This document shows positions 56,201-64,000 of a DNA stretch of 64,000 nucleotides, in pieces. The number at the start of each line of letters is the position of its first letter. Within the stretch, counting starts at the first letter, position 1. The notes under the pieces are model-generated. The model made no database searches and had not been told where the DNA came from. It saw nothing but the letters and a program-made list of their open reading frames with translations. Origin of the DNA: Saccharothrix luteola (GTDB taxonomy: Bacteria > Actinomycetota > Actinomycetes > Mycobacteriales > Pseudonocardiaceae); contig NZ_JAJHUO010000002.1 of the NCBI RefSeq assembly GCF_020859565.1, positions 312,964-376,963 of the forward strand, written 5' to 3'. The position numbers and the translations under genes were made by a program.

Positions 56201-58511
56201 GGTCCGCGATCAGCCGGGCGAGGGCGGCGACGGCTTCGTCGGAGCGCTGCGGACCCAGGGACGCCAGGCCGACCGCGGCCTCGCGCAACCCGGCGCTGAA
56301 GTGCGTGCGGGTGCGCAGGACCTCGCGGAAGACCTCGGCGGCGCGCTCGTGGTGCTCCACGTCGATCTCGACGAGCCCGGTGGCGGCGTGCACGCGGGCG
56401 TGATCACGGGCGTTGGTGCGGTCGAGCACGGCCGTCAGGGCGGCGACGGCGTGGTCGCGCGACTCGCCGTCGAAGCCGGCCAGGACGACGGCGGCGTTGC
56501 GCAGCTGCTCGGCCGTGACCGAAGGGGAGGCGAGGATGGCCCGCAGGCCCTGGTCGGAGGCGCGATGGCCGTCCGGGCCGCACTCGGTCAGCGCCTCGGC
56601 GGCAGCGAGCCGGTGCTCGACCGGGATCGCGGGGTCGTCCACGACGCGTTGGAGCAGGCGGGCCGCGTCGGCGGACTCGGTGCCGCGAAGCCTGGTCGCG
56701 AGCGCCGCGGCCGCCTCGACCCGGGACGGCCACGGCGCGTCGTCCGAGTCCATGAGACCGCGCAGCCACGAAGCGGTGCCGGGGTGGTGGGCGGCACGGC
56801 TGGTCTGCGACAGGATCTTCAGCGCGGGGTGCTGGGTGGTCATCGCCCACCCCCGCACGGTGCCCAGGAAGTCGTCGACCGCTGCCGGTCCGGCCGGCAG
56901 GTGCCGGGCGAGCAGGCGGGCGGCCAGGAGGTGCTGGTCGGAACCGGCCGCGTGCAGGTGTTCGAGGAGGCGGTCGGCTTCCGTCGGGTGCAGGCGGGTG
57001 TGGTGCAGCAGCACGGCCCTGGCGTGGCGGCCCCGGTCCTCGGCGCGGGCGGCGTGCAGGAGGCTCGCGAAGTCCGCGTGCACGGGGTCGAAGCGGTCGG
57101 GGAGCAGGCGGGCCTTCGCGGTCGCGGCGAGGTGCTCGGCGAAGCTGTGGTGCAGGAACCGCAGGTCGTCGCCGCGACGGCTGAACGGACCCACGGCGGC
57201 GAGGTAGGTGATCAGGTCGTCCTGCCACCTGCCCACGAGGTCGGGCAGGCGCCGTGCGGCCCAGTCGTGCGCGGCGTTCACCAGTGAGGTGTCGGCCTCC
57301 AGCCGCACGCGACCGAGGTGTTCCAGCAACGCGTCGCGCACGGGCTCGAACGGGCCGGGCTCGGCCGTGTGGGCGGTGCGGAGGAACTTCAGGTACGCCT
57401 CGTACAGCTCGTACTGGTTGTCCGGCAACGGGCGGTTGCCCGGCTGCTCGAAGATGATCGCGGCGATCGTCGCCAGCAGCGGCACGCGCGCCAGCTCGTC
57501 CAGGTGGGCGGCCCGGATCTGGCGCACGAACCGGTAGGCGAGGTCCCGGTCGCCGAACCAGTTGCGCGCGAACTGCCGCAGCGCGCGTTCGTCGAACGGT
57601 TGCAGTTCGTAGCGGGCGGCGCCGATGCGCTGCAACGGCGCCAGGGCCGCGCCCTCGATCGGCCTGGTCGTGACCACGACCCGGTAGGGCGACGACGGCT
57701 CGGCGGTCCACGCGGCCAGCACGGTGGCCAGGCGGTCCCGTTCGGTGGCGTCGGCGACCTCGTCCAAGCCGTCCACCAACAGCAGCCAGCGGCAGCCGGC
57801 GATCCGCCCTTCCAGGGCGCGCGGGTCGAGGGGAGAGGCCAGCAGGGCCCCGTACTCCACACCGGCGCTCTCCGCGACCGCCTCGGGGAACGGTCGGCCG
57901 AGCCGCGCGGCCAGCTCCCGGGCCGTCAGGCGCAGGGGCACCACCCGTTCGGCCATCAGCGGCGGTTCGCCGTCGCCGGCCAGCCACCGCTCGGCGACGT
58001 CGGCGGCCAGCCGCAGCGACAGCGTGGACTTGCCCTGCCCGGGGCCACCGGTGATCACGACGTGGTCGTCGCGGTCCAACGCCTCCCAGACCGTCCGGGT
58101 GGGCGCGCGCACGGCCAACCGGGTGGTCGGCGGGCTCGGCGGCTCCACGACCTGGCCGCGACCGTCCACGATCGGCACCGGCCGCGACGGCTCCGACGCG
58201 AGTTCCTCCGTGCCGGTGCCGAGGTCCTGGCGCACGTGGACCGTCACCAGCGACGACCGCCGCGGGCCGGGCAGCCGGTAAGGCATTTCCTGGGCGGTGT
58301 CGACCTGTGCCCGCAGCAGGAACCGGACCGGCGTGGGCAGTCCCGGTAACGCCGGATCGTCCTCGGCGGGAGCGAGCGGGGACCCCTGCTCGGCTTCCGC
58401 GCCGGTCACGGTGATGTGCACGCCGCCGTGGATCGTGCCGGCCAGCACAGCGGCTCCGTGCACGTCGCCGCCGATCCGGTTGGCATCGGTGGACCGGGGG
58501 CCCTTCTCCAA
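53259..58511 (-). CDS. NACHT NTPase with C-terminal HEAT-like repeats
   Basis: A 1750-residue STAND-class NTPase. Residues 14-33 hold a short Gly/His motif (GGDVHGAAVLAGTIHGGVHI) of the kind found at the N terminus of many actinobacterial NACHT proteins; it resembles the amyloid-like RHIM core in spacing. The NACHT domain (about 145-450) has Walker A GGPGQGKST (Lys161), Walker B LLLVDGLDEV and VVVTTRPIEG. From about residue 560 to the end are some 25 helical repeats of HEAT/PBS-lyase type (ALAELGPQ- and AAxxLxxLG-like units), which likely sense a ligand. Such proteins oligomerise when triggered and recruit or contain an effector; no enzymatic effector domain is visible here. TTG 58511, preceded by AAAGGGG, is the likely start. 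Confidence 0.87.
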   Translation of the reverse strand: MEKGPRSTDANRIGGDVHGAAVLAGTIHGGVHITVTGAEAEQGSPLAPAEDDPALPGLPTPVRFLLRAQVDTAQEMPYRLPGPRRSSLVTVHVRQDLGTGTEELASEPSRPVPIVDGRGQVVEPPSPPTTRLAVRAPTRTVWEALDRDDHVVITGGPGQGKSTLSLRLAADVAERWLAGDGEPPLMAERVVPLRLTARELAARLGRPFPEAVAESAGVEYGALLASPLDPRALEGRIAGCRWLLLVDGLDEVADATERDRLATVLAAWTAEPSSPYRVVVTTRPIEGAALAPLQRIGAARYELQPFDERALRQFARNWFGDRDLAYRFVRQIRAAHLDELARVPLLATIAAIIFEQPGNRPLPDNQYELYEAYLKFLRTAHTAEPGPFEPVRDALLEHLGRVRLEADTSLVNAAHDWAARRLPDLVGRWQDDLITYLAAVGPFSRRGDDLRFLHHSFAEHLAATAKARLLPDRFDPVHADFASLLHAARAEDRGRHARAVLLHHTRLHPTEADRLLEHLHAAGSDQHLLAARLLARHLPAGPAAVDDFLGTVRGWAMTTQHPALKILSQTSRAAHHPGTASWLRGLMDSDDAPWPSRVEAAAALATRLRGTESADAARLLQRVVDDPAIPVEHRLAAAEALTECGPDGHRASDQGLRAILASPSVTAEQLRNAAVVLAGFDGESRDHAVAALTAVLDRTNARDHARVHAATGLVEIDVEHHERAAEVFREVLRTRTHFSAGLREAAVGLASLGPQRSDEAVAALARLIADRHSAIGDRVSAAEALAELGPQHRAAAVDHLLALSKAFDIDAYTRSSIARALADMGAQDEALNLLQALLAEWTTDANGRLWAAQALADLGPEHRDEAAATLLGVTTHPTASAYDRSSAFARLAALGEPYRAPAVSSLLATLADRSLDAAFRTQAGTQLIGLGPEFHDEVARHLSEIVTRQEDPDARLVAWRTLRRLGTGFHERASAALLSLVALEQRELWASYRDYPTFSHLDVTDRDLHATAMIAVVRDPASDGRARQSAASALISLGRPFGLPVTEEIVRLIKARIVPDPWLHLWTRDVRRMGSGPRAEVAAALRALAEDPDANATTTCHVAKAMAALDHRSDPVVVARLKRIIADDLLPLSDRGDAAVELARADPAAIDTAVAVVMREDDDTAATTWRSRVKALAELGANLAPALRARLADPDSDRHRRLAAADVLADIHPGSRDEALSEMREQAADACLGFRWRTDAVRTLAEHDPTTLDAAVAFHARVLDDESEPVRDRAEAAWQLMVLAPAQGEAAFSSLRRFATSPEFTVEERADALDWFVHRVSRDREVARFVQAVVDDPAAGPKQRRQLIPALWGKDRLRAERDLLADHTASPAQRVGDLSEWIEPALATEAAAVLRELITAVETMPADRIRAASALAGLSPRMRPEAVRVLERTAWGPTFRYNVRHALLGLKGAGRQYLLAEDEATARDGAEPVADRASAARRIHSLTGDTPKRLVPVLHELEEDHRLSDSDRVHLLYALRRSGGLRRLRAMRDDGRTSPAIRWQAAWRLHHHSVGDRAAAVRVLHGIATDPTLRPAVRWQVAHDLMAFGERGRELGAACLWEIATDEGLPALPRVDAARRLGAARPDLRKQVMPLLRQFRTAENPLVRTQVFEAIGVFDPAEGAIALRDMARDLTLPPGARLRAATAAANLRRDHRESAAVVAREVAHDPAVPRHVRVKAARALARWSELCRPEARALLVELGVANGGQS

Positions 58512-58673
58512 CCTCGAACCCCTTTCGCTCGCGGTGAACGCATCGTCCCACGGGTTCCCACGTCGGCGGACCCCGTCCGGCGAGGTGGCCTGGCCACCGC
58601 CGGCTGCGCCGACCGCAACGCCCCTTTCCCGGCTTCGCCCCGGGAGCCCGTTCGCGCACCTGCGCCTTCAGGC

Positions 58674-58946
58674 ACGTCGTTCGGCCGCGGCCTGCTCGCG
58701 TCCCTGGTCTGGGTGGGCGTCGTGCTGGTCGCGGTGGTCGCGATCGGGGGACCGCCCGCGTCCGGGTACGGGGTCGGGGTGATGCTCGGCCGGTTGGTGC
58801 TGCCCTGCCTGGTCTCGGCCTGGCTGGTCCGCCGGTTCTTCGGGCACAGGTGGTTGCCGTTCGGGTGGTCGGTGCCGGCCTCGTTGCCGACGTTCTTCGT
58901 CGGCTTCGTCGTGTTCGGCGCGATCCTCCTGGCCGGGCAGGCCTGA
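58674..58946 (+). CDS. Small membrane protein, start uncertain
   Basis: An open frame ending at 58946 encodes three convincing membrane helices: about LLASLVWVGVVLVAVVAIG, VMLGRLVLPCLVSAWLV and SLPTFFVGFVVFGAILL, joined by the short loops PPASGYGVG and RRFFGHRWLPFG. No ATG, GTG or TTG lies in frame between the NACHT start (58511) and helix 1. The only canonical start before it (58416) would overlap the NACHT gene. I give ACG 58674 as the earliest residue of the homologous-looking part. It may use a non-standard start, carry a sequence error, or be a decayed gene. It sits between two conflict-system operons. Confidence 0.45.
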   Translation, partial: TSFGRGLLASLVWVGVVLVAVVAIGGPPASGYGVGVMLGRLVLPCLVSAWLVRRFFGHRWLPFGWSVPASLPTFFVGFVVFGAILLAGQA

Positions 58947-59117
58947 GTCCGGCACGGGTGAACGCGCTGTGCGCACCCGACTACCAGTTGCGCTCGATGG
59001 CGGTACGCATTAGCGCTATCGGGTGACGCCTCGTAACCCCGCCTGGTCCAGGGCCGACTCCAGGTATAGGCGGCCGGCGGGGAGGACGCCGTGTCCGGAA
59101 CGAGTGGGTGAGCCCCT

Positions 59118-61088
59118 GTGGACGCGTTGATCGAGATCACGCAGCCCGGCCAGGGAGCCGATCACCGGGTGGACCTCTACCTCGGTGACGACGGTGTGTG
59201 GCCGGCGGAGCCGACGGCGTCGGACACCGTGCCGGCGGACCTGGCCGCCGCGTCGCTGCCCGTGCCGTCGACCGGCGCCACGGCGTCGGACGCGATCGTC
59301 GGTTTCCTGCACGCGAACCCGGAATCGCAGGCGTTCGCCGACCTCGGCGTGCACCTCGGTCGGCTGCTCCTGCCGCCGACCGTGCGCGAGCACTGGTCGC
59401 GGCCGGGGGTGGGGCGCACGTTCCTGTGCCTCCCGCCGGCGCTGCGCCGCCTGCCGTGGGAATCGGCCAGGTCCGCGCACGCCCTGTTCGTCCGGCCCGA
59501 CCACCCGTTCATCCGGCTGCACCGGCGCGTCCCGGGCGACGACCCGATCGCCGACCCGCTGCCGATCCGGGTGCTGGTCGTGCGCGGCGATGACGACGAC
59601 GACATCGGTTCCCGCGACGAGATCCGGGAGATCAAGAGGGTCGTCGGCGGCGCGCCGGGCCGGATCGAGGCGGAGTTCCTGTCCCGGCCGACCGAGTCGG
59701 ACCTCAAGGCGGCCTACCGGCGGGTCGTGCCGCACGTGCTGCACTTCATCGGGCACGGCACGCGCAAGGCGAGCACGGGTCAGCCCGCGTTGAGGATCGT
59801 CCCGCCCGGCCGCGAGGCGTGGTTGCTCACCCCGACCTACATCGGCGACCTGCTGAGCCGTCCCGCGCCGCGCCTGGCGATCCTGAACGCCTGCCGGTCC
59901 GGCGAGACGGCGGACGCGGTGGCGTTGACCGACGTGTTCCTCGACAGCGGGGCCGCCGCCGTCGTCGGCATGCAGGGCGACATCCGGGGCACGGCGGCGG
60001 CGCTGTTCGGCGGCTCGCTCTACCGCGGCCTGCTGGACAACGAGCCGGTCGACCGGGCCGTCACGACGGCGCGCGAGGCCGTGTACGCCGCCACCGGCGT
60101 GTCCGACGGCGCCCGGGACTGGATCCTGCCGAGCCTCACGCTGCGCGTGCGCCCCGACGACGTGCTCCCGGACCTGTCCGCGACCGGGGCGCGCGCGGTG
60201 CGGATCGAGCAGCAGTTCGAGAAGGAGGTCGGCGCGTTCGTCAACCGGGTGCACGAGCGCCACAAGCTCCTCAAAGGCGTCGACCCGGGCGTCGGCGAGC
60301 CGCTCGAACCGCTGCTGCTCGTGGTCGGCGAGTCGCAGGTGGGCAAGACGCGGCTGCTGAACTGGCTGCGGCGGCGGTGCGCGGTGCGCGGGCGGCGGGT
60401 GAAGTACGTCAGCTTCGACCGGCCGAACCCGGTGGAGGTGCTCGGCGACCGGCCGGCCAGGTTCGACTTCCTCGAGGTGCTGTACGCGATCCGGGACGTG
60501 GCGGAGGACCTGCCCACCCTGCCGGAGGGCGTGGCGTCCGCGTTCGACCGGTTCAACCACGACGTGGTCCACCTCGCCGAGGGCAGGCTGCCGCCGGACC
60601 CGCCGGTGCCGACGCCGCCGCCGGCGCGGTGGCCGCGGCTGACCGGCGGCACCTCGCACCACGTCGCGGCGACGTTCGAGTCCTTCCGGGCGTGCCTCGG
60701 CCGCGCGGCGCAGCCGGAGCCGCTGCTGCTGGTCTTCGACCACGTGGGGAACGTGCTGGACTCGGCGTTCCGGCAGCAGCTGTACGACCACCTCATCCGG
60801 CACGTCGCCGACGGCGAGGTGCCCAACCTGAGCCTCGTGGTCGTGATGACGAACGAGCAGTTCGCCACGCACTGGCCGGAGCTGGGCGGCGGCACGCGGG
60901 TCGACCTGGACCGCATCGAGGCGGAGGAGTTCTCCGCGCTGGCCGAGGACGTGGTGCTGGCGGTCGGCCGCGCGATCGGCGACCCGCACGTGCAGCTGAT
61001 CGAGGCGATCGGCAAGGGCGTCGCCACCGGCAAGTGGAGCCCCGCCGTGCTCGGCGACCTGGAGAACATCGTGAGGCGGATGCGATGA
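59118..61088 (+). CDS. CHAT-domain protease fused to a P-loop ATPase
   Basis: A 656-residue protein. The N-terminal CHAT (caspase-like) domain has the His213-Cys259 dyad in HFIGHGT and LNACRSGE, the strand ahead (LPIRVLVVRG), and the usual GAAAVVGMQGDIRG after the Cys. From about residue 395 comes a P-loop NTPase with Walker A GESQVGKTRLL (Lys410) and a Walker B-like LLLVFDHVGNVLD. Such a protease is expected to be held inactive until the ATPase or a partner senses a trigger. GTG 59118 begins the frame; the 171-base gap upstream separates it from the membrane protein. Its stop overlaps the next ATPase gene (ATGA), so the two form one unit. Confidence 0.87.
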   Translation: MDALIEITQPGQGADHRVDLYLGDDGVWPAEPTASDTVPADLAAASLPVPSTGATASDAIVGFLHANPESQAFADLGVHLGRLLLPPTVREHWSRPGVGRTFLCLPPALRRLPWESARSAHALFVRPDHPFIRLHRRVPGDDPIADPLPIRVLVVRGDDDDDIGSRDEIREIKRVVGGAPGRIEAEFLSRPTESDLKAAYRRVVPHVLHFIGHGTRKASTGQPALRIVPPGREAWLLTPTYIGDLLSRPAPRLAILNACRSGETADAVALTDVFLDSGAAAVVGMQGDIRGTAAALFGGSLYRGLLDNEPVDRAVTTAREAVYAATGVSDGARDWILPSLTLRVRPDDVLPDLSATGARAVRIEQQFEKEVGAFVNRVHERHKLLKGVDPGVGEPLEPLLLVVGESQVGKTRLLNWLRRRCAVRGRRVKYVSFDRPNPVEVLGDRPARFDFLEVLYAIRDVAEDLPTLPEGVASAFDRFNHDVVHLAEGRLPPDPPVPTPPPARWPRLTGGTSHHVAATFESFRACLGRAAQPEPLLLVFDHVGNVLDSAFRQQLYDHLIRHVADGEVPNLSLVVVMTNEQFATHWPELGGGTRVDLDRIEAEEFSALAEDVVLAVGRAIGDPHVQLIEAIGKGVATGKWSPAVLGDLENIVRRMR

Positions 61089-64000
61089 AGCCGATCGACG
61101 CCGAGCTGTTGCGACGCCTGGCTCGGGGTGACTCCCTGGAGGACGTCCTGGCGTCGCTGCGACCGGCGGACCAGTGGGACGTGCTGCGGCGGTGCGCGGC
61201 GGTCCGCTCGTTCGACCGGGAGCTGTACGACAACGTGCTCGTCGCCGACGTCGACGGCGCGCCGCCGTTCGACGCGGTCGTCACCGCGCCGGAGGTCGAG
61301 CCGATCCAGGGCACGCGGGAGGCGTTCCGGCTGCGGGCGGGCGCGAAGGCGCGCTACTGGAACGGCTGGTGGCCCGACGGGGCCGACCCGCGGACCGTGC
61401 CCGAGGAGCTGCGGTCGCTGGTCGATCGCCTGGCACGCCACTACCGGGCCGCGCACCAGCCCGTCGACCTGCTCGAACAGCTGGTGCTGGTCGACCACCG
61501 CGCCGCCGCCGAGCTGTTCGTCCGGCTCTACGCCAAGGCCGACCACCGGCACGACCTGGCGTTGTGCCAGGACCTGATCGACGTGCTCGGCGACGGGGAC
61601 CGGGTGCGGCTGATCGGCCCCGAGCTGATCGCGCTGCGCCACGACCGGGCCGCCTACCTGCGCACCCGCGGGCTGTGGTCGACCGAGTACCTGCAATCGG
61701 CCACGTTCCTCGAGAGGGCCGGGACGACGGCGACCTACCAGCGGCTCGTCCGGGGCGACGGACCGCGGATCGTGGTGCTGCACGGTCCGTCCGGGCGCGG
61801 CAAGACGATGGAGCTGCGCTGGCTGGTGTCCCGGGTGCTGGTGCCGCGGCGCGTGCCGTGCGTGCTGGGCGACTTCGACGTGCTGGACCCGGTCAACGTC
61901 GCGCGGTACCCGTGGCTGCTGCTGGTGGAGGCGGCGGCGCAGCTCGACCAGCAGTTGGCGGCGGCGCCGTTCACCGAGTTCCTGGAGCGGTACGCGTGGA
62001 CCGGGGTCATCTCGCGGCGCCAGGTCGCCGACCCGGGCCGGGCGGCGGCGGCGAGCAGGCGGCTGTGCGACGAGCGCGACCGGCTCGGCGCGCACGTGCT
62101 CCGGGACTTCGTGCGCACGTTCAACGAGGCGATGGCGGGCCGCCCCGCCGTGATGGTGCTCGACGCGGTGGACCGGGTGTACGCGAACCGCTCGCGCGAG
62201 GAGCTGGCCGACCTGCTCCGGCAGCTGTTCCGGCTGTACCGCGACTGCCCGGCGATGCGGATCGTGCTGGCCGGCCGCCACCCGATCACCGTGCCGGTGC
62301 TGCCGCCCGCGGTCGATCGGCACCTGGTCCCGTTCACCGACGACGACGCGTCGCGCTACCTGGCCGACCGGCGCCGCATCACGCGCGCCGACCTGCGGCA
62401 CGCGATCGTGGCGAAGGCCGGGGGAGAGCCGGTGGTGCTGGCGCGCCTGGCCGACCTGGTGCAGCAGCGGCCCGACATCACACCGGCCGAGATCCGGGAG
62501 TACCGGGCGGACCTGACCGCGCTCGTGCTCCAGGTCCTGCGGCCGATCGCCGACCCGGGCCTGCGGTGGCTGCTCCGGTACGGGATGGTGGCGCGGACGT
62601 TGAGCCTCGACTTCGCGCGCGAGGTGCTCCAGCCGTACTTGCGCGCCGCCGCGTCCGGCGACCTGGACCTCGACGACCCGGGCGAGGACGTGGTGCCGGG
62701 CGGCGAGCCGGCGTCGTTGTTCCCCGCCACCGCCGACGTGGACGTCGAGCGGTTGTGGCCGCGGCTGACGGCGTTCGCGGGCACCACCTCCTGGGTCGTG
62801 CCGGTGCCGGGCGAGCCGGGCTCGCTGCGGTTCGCCGAGGCCGTGGCCGAGCCGATGCGCCGCCTGGTCCGGTCGCACGCCGTCCACGACCGGCTGCACG
62901 CCGGCGCGGTGGCGTTCTTCGAGCGCAAGGCGGAGGCCGACCCCGACCGGTGGGACCGGTGGACGAGGGAGGCGGTCTACCACCGGTTCCGGCTGGAGGG
63001 CCCCGCCGCCGTGGCCTACTGGCGCGCCGCCTTGGACGAGGTGGAGCTGGGTGAGGCGCACCGGCGGGCCGCGTTGGCCGAGGAGGTGCTGGGTCCCGAC
63101 TACGTCGACGCCGACGCCGACCCGCGCCGGTGGGAGGAGCACGGGCCGATCGTGACCCGGGAGACCGTGGTGGAGGCCCGGTACGAGCTGGCCGCGGCGC
63201 TCACCCAGATGGCGAGGCAGGGCGGCGTCGAGGCGGCGGACCAGCTGTGGAGCCGGGCCGAGGAGAACTTCTCCGCCGTCGTGCGCGACCGGGACGACTT
63301 CGGCGCGGACGTCGTGCCCGACTGGCGGCTCGCGTACGTGCGTGCCGCGCTGGCGCTGAAGTCCGGCGACGTGACCACCGCGCGAGCCGAGCTGGAGCGG
63401 GCGCTGCGGCGGTCGTCCGGCACCAAGGACGACGTGCGGCTGCGCATCCTGCTCGGCGACGTGCGGATGATCCTCGGCGACCGGCTCGCGCCCGACGAGT
63501 ACCGGCGTGCGGCGGAGGCGGCGGTCCGCGTCGGCGCCCACCGGTGGGAACCGCCGATCCGGCTGCGGATCGTGAAGGCGTACCGGCACTTCGGGCGCTT
63601 GGCGGAAGCGATCCGCGAGCTGGTCCGCGCCCGGCGGTGCGGGCCGTCGAACGCCGAGCAGCAGCGCCGCTCCGGCCTGCTCGCGGTCGAGCTCGGCCTC
63701 GGCGCGAACCGGCTGGAGTGGGCGGCTTTGCACGCGCGACGGGTCGCCGCGCGCGACGGTGACTGGGAGGGGCAGGCCGCCGGCGCGAGGGTGGCGTTGG
63801 CCGCGCGCAGGCCGCTGCTCGCGCTCGACCTCGCGCACCGCGCCGAGCGCTCCGCCCGCGGCACCACCGGCACCGCGCTCGCGCGCGAGCTGACCGGGGT
63901 CGCCGAGGGCGTGGTGGCGCACTACGGGAAAGCCTTGCACGCGCTGGAAACCGCACGGTCGCGGTGGCGTCACGAGGGTGACCGCGCGGCCGTCGCCCGC
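61085..64000 (+). CDS. STAND-like P-loop ATPase with C-terminal helical (TPR-like) repeats, partial
   Basis: The frame starts at ATG 61085, overlapping the CHAT gene stop, and is still open at the window end (972 residues seen, 3' end missing). Residues 1-75 are an all-helical small domain starting ELLRRLARGDSLEDVLASL, which may be an effector-associated or Death-like adaptor. The ATPase core has Walker A GPSGRGKT (Lys240), Walker B VMVLDAVDRV (Asp360) and IVLAGRHP as sensor. A winged-helix-like part follows to about residue 620, then TPR-like alpha repeats (DQLWSRAEENF, YVRAALALKSGDVTTARAELERAL). It is the likely sensor/activator of the CHAT protease. Confidence 0.85.
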   Translation, partial: MKPIDAELLRRLARGDSLEDVLASLRPADQWDVLRRCAAVRSFDRELYDNVLVADVDGAPPFDAVVTAPEVEPIQGTREAFRLRAGAKARYWNGWWPDGADPRTVPEELRSLVDRLARHYRAAHQPVDLLEQLVLVDHRAAAELFVRLYAKADHRHDLALCQDLIDVLGDGDRVRLIGPELIALRHDRAAYLRTRGLWSTEYLQSATFLERAGTTATYQRLVRGDGPRIVVLHGPSGRGKTMELRWLVSRVLVPRRVPCVLGDFDVLDPVNVARYPWLLLVEAAAQLDQQLAAAPFTEFLERYAWTGVISRRQVADPGRAAAASRRLCDERDRLGAHVLRDFVRTFNEAMAGRPAVMVLDAVDRVYANRSREELADLLRQLFRLYRDCPAMRIVLAGRHPITVPVLPPAVDRHLVPFTDDDASRYLADRRRITRADLRHAIVAKAGGEPVVLARLADLVQQRPDITPAEIREYRADLTALVLQVLRPIADPGLRWLLRYGMVARTLSLDFAREVLQPYLRAAASGDLDLDDPGEDVVPGGEPASLFPATADVDVERLWPRLTAFAGTTSWVVPVPGEPGSLRFAEAVAEPMRRLVRSHAVHDRLHAGAVAFFERKAEADPDRWDRWTREAVYHRFRLEGPAAVAYWRAALDEVELGEAHRRAALAEEVLGPDYVDADADPRRWEEHGPIVTRETVVEARYELAAALTQMARQGGVEAADQLWSRAEENFSAVVRDRDDFGADVVPDWRLAYVRAALALKSGDVTTARAELERALRRSSGTKDDVRLRILLGDVRMILGDRLAPDEYRRAAEAAVRVGAHRWEPPIRLRIVKAYRHFGRLAEAIRELVRARRCGPSNAEQQRRSGLLAVELGLGANRLEWAALHARRVAARDGDWEGQAAGARVALAARRPLLALDLAHRAERSARGTTGTALARELTGVAEGVVAHYGKALHALETARSRWRHEGDRAAVAR

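Noticed and set aside
60020..63973. 1317-residue antisense frame over the CHAT and ATPase genes
   Set aside because: No domain, shadow composition, while the plus-strand frames show CHAT and Walker motifs and an ATGA overlap.

Overview
The window is very GC-rich actinomycete DNA. Genes are tightly packed with frequent ATGA stop/start overlaps, GTG and TTG starts are common, there is an Scr1-type regulator with a DUF397 partner, and the modular PKS is of actinobacterial style. The gene set fits Pseudonocardiales (Saccharothrix/Lentzea/Actinosynnema-like), but the genus is a guess. I see no tRNA, rRNA, CRISPR array, insertion sequence or phage gene.

Region 1 (about 213-33739) is a type I polyketide alkaloid cluster whose left end lies outside the window. 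Three collinear PKS genes on the + strand encode a KSQ loading module and five extension modules. All six AT domains carry the malonyl HAFH signature, and the last protein ends in a thioester reductase instead of a thioesterase. A divergent class III aminotransferase is coupled to an NTF2-fold (SnoaL-like) protein; a paralogous NTF2-fold protein, a flavin reductase and an acyl-CoA carboxylase beta subunit lie upstream. Reading module by module: acetate is primed from malonate; modules 1-3 each reduce and dehydrate; module 4 has a wrecked DH/KR and leaves a ketone; module 5 has an eroded DH and leaves a hydroxyl. Reductive release and transamination then give a C12 amino ketone that can close to a 2-(heptatrienyl)-4-hydroxy-tetrahydropyridine, i.e. 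the nigrifactin/argimycin/streptazone type of alkaloid scaffold. An Scr1-like regulator/DUF397 pair and a small hypothetical gene sit inside the cluster.

Region 2 (33762-47823) is mostly chromosomal housekeeping and accessory genes: MsrA and a MOSC protein; a secreted glucuronoyl esterase (CE15-CBM2) with a strong terminator; a vWA / PP2C phosphatase / kinase-HhH triad (TerY-P or YegI-K-L type); a PPOX-family enzyme; a secreted hypothetical protein; a PadR regulator with GyrI-like partner and a 36-bp perfect palindrome across the padR start; an SDR divergent from a TetR regulator with a palindromic operator; a PixA/AidA inclusion-body-family protein; and a tandem duplication of an unrecognised protein family.

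Region 3 (48075-53268) is a four-gene operon joining a CBM48-like/gluconate-dehydrogenase-subunit-3 fusion, a GMC flavoenzyme and two large cupin proteins. I do not recognise it as a described pathway.

Region 4 (53259-64000) looks like a conflict/defence island: a 1750-residue NACHT NTPase with HEAT-like repeats and a short N-terminal glycine/histidine motif; then, divergent from it, a CHAT-protease/ATPase fusion overlapping a STAND-like ATPase with helical repeats that runs off the end of the window.
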